Of a stretch of 9,407 bases of DNA, positions 6,114-9,407 are shown piece by piece. The notes beneath the pieces are model-generated. The model was given only the letters and a program-made list of their open reading frames with translations, did no database searches and was not told where the DNA came from. Position 1 is the stretch's first letter. Every line of letters starts with the position of its first letter. Location: NCBI GenBank assembly GCA_903843315.1, contig CAIMPQ010000018.1:1-9407 (forward strand). Reading direction: 5' to 3'. Made by a program: the position numbers and the translations under genes. This stretch comes from an uncultured beta proteobacterium. GTDB lineage: Bacteria > Pseudomonadota > Gammaproteobacteria > Burkholderiales > Burkholderiaceae.

Positions 6114-6656
6114 TTACTTCGATTTATTTTGCAGTAATCGCTCTACTGCTTTGCGCAGCCCTGAATCGGGGGGGAGTTTTTCCAAGAGTTCTTGCCATGA
6201 TTTTTTGGCTATTTCGTTTAAACCTTTGGGTGCCTCATACTTTTTAGCCTCATCCCGTGGTTTGATCTCCCATGCTGGAGGGGAAGGTTTTACCCGCACT
6301 TTAATCGCTTTGCATTGGAGGCCATTTTTAGCTAACTCATTGATTAAGCTCGGTAATATCTGTTGAAGACGGCTTCCAATACTGGCGCTGCCTACTAGTA
6401 AAAAAAGCTCATCTTGAGCTCCGGAACGCCACCCAGCTTCAATTTTAGGACTGAGGTGACCTTGCTCAAGCGCCACTAAGGCTAAGTGGAGAGTCGCCTT
6501 GAGTTTGGCCAAGTGCTCAGTTGTAGCCAAAATGCTCCCTAGACCATCTGAATCCCGAAGGTAGTCCATCCAGTCATGGGCTGTGTGCTTGGGGGAAGGT
6601 TTACGGGCAAAGTTCATAAAAAATAGGGCTGCGGGTGATAAACTCAAGGACTTCAT
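6114..6656 (-). CDS. dciA: DUF721 (DciA-type) protein, putative replicative helicase loader
   Basis: The family (DUF721, DciA) is the widespread bacterial factor that helps load the DnaB helicase where phage-derived DnaC is absent. The 180-residue form starts at ATG 6656. Its front part (about residues 14-125) reads as a DUF721 domain: an opening MNFARKPSPK, helices with DWMDYLRDSDGLGSIL and LAKLKATLHLAL, then the FLLVGSASIGSRLQQILPSL and VRVKPSPP segments. A charged linker and a helical tail (LLEKLPPDSGLRKAVERLL) follow, as in betaproteobacterial homologues. The open frame extends upstream to a TTG at 6779, but that would overlap about 108 bases of secA, so I reject it. ATG 6617 (167 residues) is the other candidate; neither has a good ribosome site. 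Position between lpxC and secA matches the dciA place in Pseudomonas, as I recall. Function is by family only. Confidence 0.78.
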   Translation of the reverse strand: MKSLSLSPAALFFMNFARKPSPKHTAHDWMDYLRDSDGLGSILATTEHLAKLKATLHLALVALEQGHLSPKIEAGWRSGAQDELFLLVGSASIGSRLQQILPSLINELAKNGLQCKAIKVRVKPSPPAWEIKPRDEAKKYEAPKGLNEIAKKSWQELLEKLPPDSGLRKAVERLLQNKSK

Positions 6657-6671
6657 TTTCTTCAATATCCC

Positions 6672-9407
6672 ATGGTAATCGGTCTTCTTAAAACCCTGGT
6701 CGGCAGTCGTAACGACCGCCTCTTGAAACAGTATCGCAAAGTCGTTGCCAAGGTCGCCGCTTTTGAGGCGGGCCTGCAATCTTTGGATGATGCCGCCCTT
6801 GCTGCAAAAACTGCAGAATTCAAATCACGCCTAGCTGCGGGAGAGTCTTTAGACGATATCTCAGCTGAAGTATTTGCCGTGGTACGTGAGGCTAGCGTCC
6901 GCGTGATGAAAATGCGCCACTTTGATGCACAGATTATGGGTGGCTTAGCCTTACATCAGGGCAAGATTGCCGAGATGGGTACTGGCGAAGGAAAAACCTT
7001 AACAGCAACACTTCCAGTGTATTTAAATGCTTTGACTGGTAAAGGTGTGCATGTTGTAACAGTAAATGATTACTTAGCACAGCGTGATGCTGAGTGGATG
7101 GCAACACTCTATAACTTCTTGGGTATGCAGGTTGGCGTGAATCTTTCGCAGATGGACCATACCACCAAGCAAGCAGCCTATGCTGCCGATATTACTTACG
7201 GCACAAACAATGAATTTGGTTTTGATTATTTGCGGGACAACATGGTTCAAGACTTGGGCCAACGGGTTCAACGTGGCTTGTCCTACGCCATTGTTGACGA
7301 AGTAGATTCGATCTTAATTGACGAAGCACGTACGCCTTTAATTATTTCTGGACAAGCAGAAGACCATACTGAGCTCTACGTCAAAATTAATGCACTGCCT
7401 GCTTATTTAGAGCGTCAAATCGGTGAAGAAAAGTCGGATGGCACAGGTGTTGAGAAGCCTGGTGACTACTGGGTGGATGAAAAATCTCAGCAAGTCTATT
7501 TGACTGAGCAAGGCCACGATAAAGCTGAAGAAATTTTGGTGCAGTTAGGCGCATTAACTGATGGCGCATCTTTATATGCTCCACAAAACATCACCTTGAT
7601 GCATCACGTGTATGCCGCCTTACGGGCACATACCTTGTACAACCGCGATCAGCAATATGTGGTCCAGAATAAAGAAGTCATTATTGTTGATGAGTTCACG
7701 GGACGACTGATGCAAGGTCGTCGTTGGTCTGACGGCTTGCATCAAGCAGTCGAGGCTAAAGAAGGGGTACCGATTCAGAATGAGAATCAAACTTTAGCGA
7801 CGATTACTTTCCAGAATTACTTCCGTATGTACGGCAAGTTAGCCGGCATGACTGGTACTGCCGATACTGAAGCATATGAATTCAAGGAAATATATAACCT
7901 TGAAACAGTGGTTATTCCGCCGAATCGGATTAGCCAAAGAAAAGACAAGCAAGATCAAATTTACAAGTCATCCCATGAGCGTTATGACGCTGTGATTAAA
8001 GATATTGAAGATTGTTATTCGCGTAGTCAGCCGGTTCTCGTGGGAACAACTTCGATTGAGAATTCTGAGTTAATTGCGGGCTTGCTTGATCAGCGCAAAT
8101 TGCCGCATCAGGTGTTAAATGCAAAACAGCATGCGCGTGAAGCAGAAATCATTGCGCAGGCTGGCCGTCCAAAAATGATTACGATTGCTACTAATATGGC
8201 TGGCCGTGGAACAGATATTGTGCTCGGCGGAAATGTGGGCAAGCAGTCCACTCTGATTGAGGCTGACACCGCCTTTTCAGATGCTGAAAAAGCAAGCAAG
8301 ATTAAAGCACTTCAAGACGAGTGGCAGAGTATTCATGATCAGGTGCTTGCTGCTGGTGGTCTTCATATCATTGGTACAGAGCGTCACGAGAGCCGCCGGA
8401 TTGATAATCAGCTGAGAGGCCGTTCTGGCCGTCAGGGTGATCCAGGATCTTCCCGCTTTTATCTTTCTTTAGATGATTCATTGCTACGTATTTTTGCTGG
8501 TGATCGAATGCGTGCTGTGATGGAACGCCTGAAGATGCCTGATGGCGAACCAATTGAAGCGGGTATGGTAACGCGCTCTATTGAATCTGCTCAGCGCAAA
8601 GTTGAAGGCCGTAACTTTGATATTCGTAAGCAGCTGTTGGAGTATGACGACGTTGCCAATGATCAACGTAAAGAAACTTACCGCTTAAGAAATGAAGTCC
8701 TTGAGAGCAGCGATATAGGCGACTTAATTGCCAATCTCCGTGAGGATGTACTGCGTTCTGTTTGCTCGATTTATGTACCACTTGAGTCTATGGAAGAGCA
8801 GTGGGATTTAGTTGCACTTGAGAATGCCCTTGCAAGTGAGTGGGGCCTGACGGTTGATTTACGCAATTGGGTTGAAAGCGCTGACACTGTTGAGGATTCT
8901 GAGATCGTAGACAAAGTGCTGCAGGCAGCTAAAGATGCTTATGATGCTAAGGTTGAGTTATCTGGCCGAGAATCTTTTGCTGGATTTGAGCGCTCAGTTC
9001 TTCTCTATAGCTTAGATAGTCATTGGCGTGAACATTTAGCAGCCTTAGATCATTTACGCCAAGGCATCCATTTACGGGGTTATGCTCAGAAAGATCCAAA
9101 GCAAGAATATCGTCGCGAAGCCTTTGAGCTATATGGCGAGCTACTGAATGTGATTAAGAATGATGTTGTGAAAAATATCATGACAGTACAGATTCGGAGT
9201 GCAAGTGAATTAGATCAGGCGTCCGAGTCGATGAATGAAGATTTAGCCAAATTAGCCGATCTGCAGTATCAACATGCCGATCCCGATAAAGAAGTGGCAG
9301 GCTCCACTGGTGACCGCGGCGCTGCGATAGATATTATTCCGGCACCAGTTCGTTCAGGACCGAAGATCGGTCGCAATGATCCATGCACTTGTGGCAGCGG
9401 TAAGAAG
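6672..9407 (+). CDS. secA: Protein translocase ATPase SecA, 3' end cut by window
   Basis: SecA is the cytoplasmic motor ATPase that pushes preproteins through SecYEG. I translated 912 uninterrupted codons to the window edge. The start MVIGLLKTLVGSRNDRLLKQY matches the family N-terminus. Walker A is MGTGEGKT (102-109, Lys108), and Walker B is DEVDSILIDEA (Asp209-Glu210), both numbered as in E. coli. The second nucleotide domain has TNMAGRGTDI (507-516) and RGRSGRQGDPG (582-592). The helical scaffold carries LDSHWREHL (781-789) and LRQGIHLRGYAQKDPKQEY. The C-terminus reaches NDPCTCGSGKK, with Cys905 and Cys907 of the zinc-binding SEC-C motif; the remaining Cys-His pair and stop lie beyond the edge, about ten codons. 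No in-frame start lies upstream before a TAA at 6639, so ATG 6672 is firm, yet no Shine-Dalgarno precedes it. It is divergent from dciA. Confidence 0.97.
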   Translation, partial: MVIGLLKTLVGSRNDRLLKQYRKVVAKVAAFEAGLQSLDDAALAAKTAEFKSRLAAGESLDDISAEVFAVVREASVRVMKMRHFDAQIMGGLALHQGKIAEMGTGEGKTLTATLPVYLNALTGKGVHVVTVNDYLAQRDAEWMATLYNFLGMQVGVNLSQMDHTTKQAAYAADITYGTNNEFGFDYLRDNMVQDLGQRVQRGLSYAIVDEVDSILIDEARTPLIISGQAEDHTELYVKINALPAYLERQIGEEKSDGTGVEKPGDYWVDEKSQQVYLTEQGHDKAEEILVQLGALTDGASLYAPQNITLMHHVYAALRAHTLYNRDQQYVVQNKEVIIVDEFTGRLMQGRRWSDGLHQAVEAKEGVPIQNENQTLATITFQNYFRMYGKLAGMTGTADTEAYEFKEIYNLETVVIPPNRISQRKDKQDQIYKSSHERYDAVIKDIEDCYSRSQPVLVGTTSIENSELIAGLLDQRKLPHQVLNAKQHAREAEIIAQAGRPKMITIATNMAGRGTDIVLGGNVGKQSTLIEADTAFSDAEKASKIKALQDEWQSIHDQVLAAGGLHIIGTERHESRRIDNQLRGRSGRQGDPGSSRFYLSLDDSLLRIFAGDRMRAVMERLKMPDGEPIEAGMVTRSIESAQRKVEGRNFDIRKQLLEYDDVANDQRKETYRLRNEVLESSDIGDLIANLREDVLRSVCSIYVPLESMEEQWDLVALENALASEWGLTVDLRNWVESADTVEDSEIVDKVLQAAKDAYDAKVELSGRESFAGFERSVLLYSLDSHWREHLAALDHLRQGIHLRGYAQKDPKQEYRREAFELYGELLNVIKNDVVKNIMTVQIRSASELDQASESMNEDLAKLADLQYQHADPDKEVAGSTGDRGAAIDIIPAPVRSGPKIGRNDPCTCGSGKK

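Noticed and set aside
6168..6174. G7 tract (C7 in dciA) as a possible phase-variation site
   Set aside because: It is short, lies near the 3' end, encodes the Pro-Pro of the family-like LPPDSG segment in frame, and dciA is probably essential, so switching is unlikely; at most a sequencing-error risk.
6151..6366. Plus-strand 71-codon open frame between lpxC and secA as a possible SecM-like leader
   Set aside because: It is the exact antisense of the conserved dciA coding region, ends about 300 bases before secA, and shows no arrest-type motif or clear signal peptide.
6698..6717. GGTCG/CGACC inverted repeat in early secA as an operator
   Set aside because: Only five base pairs with a competing GTCG/CGAC pairing, inside conserved coding sequence (VGSRNDR), so the codons explain it.
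6657..6779. Upstream extension of the DUF721 reading frame to a TTG start, giving 221 residues
   Set aside because: The extra part lies mostly inside the conserved start of secA on the opposite strand and reads as its antisense; no DUF721-like sequence is added.

Overview
The window is a chromosomal cell-division and envelope segment from a betaproteobacterium. It most resembles Polynucleobacter or a close Burkholderiaceae relative. The evidence is the moderate base composition, the gene order ddl-ftsQ-ftsA-ftsZ-peroxiredoxin-lpxC-dciA-secA, the FtsZ ends MEFEMLD and EIPAFLRKQAD, and the betaproteobacterial style of Ddl and FtsQ. The genus is inference from recognised protein sequence, not from a database search.

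Layout. Bases 1-33 are probably the last codons of murC. Then come ddl (26-1039), ftsQ (1036-1893), ftsA (1903-3132) and ftsZ (3181-4521), all on the plus strand, overlapping or closely spaced. This is the distal part of the dcw cluster. A 112-bp gap after ftsZ holds a strong GC-rich hairpin. It is followed by a Prx5-type peroxiredoxin (4634-5134) and lpxC (5173-6087). A DUF721 gene (dciA type, 6114-6656) lies on the minus strand, convergent with lpxC and head to head with secA. secA starts at 6672 and runs off the right edge, with 912 codons present and only about ten missing.

How the genes fit together. Ddl makes the D-Ala-D-Ala end of the peptidoglycan precursor. FtsQ, FtsA and FtsZ build the divisome and tether it to the membrane. 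LpxC commits UDP-GlcNAc derivatives to lipid A. SecA drives export of the proteins that populate the envelope. The peroxiredoxin and the putative helicase loader are functional outsiders in a growth-linked neighbourhood.

This is essentially a housekeeping region. I see no mobile element, CRISPR array, tRNA or rRNA, and no stretch over 300 bases without a gene. The points most worth a second look are a second copy of the FtsZ C-terminal peptide motif inside the FtsZ linker, the hairpin after ftsZ, and the very tight dciA/secA divergent start region, where secA lacks a Shine-Dalgarno sequence.
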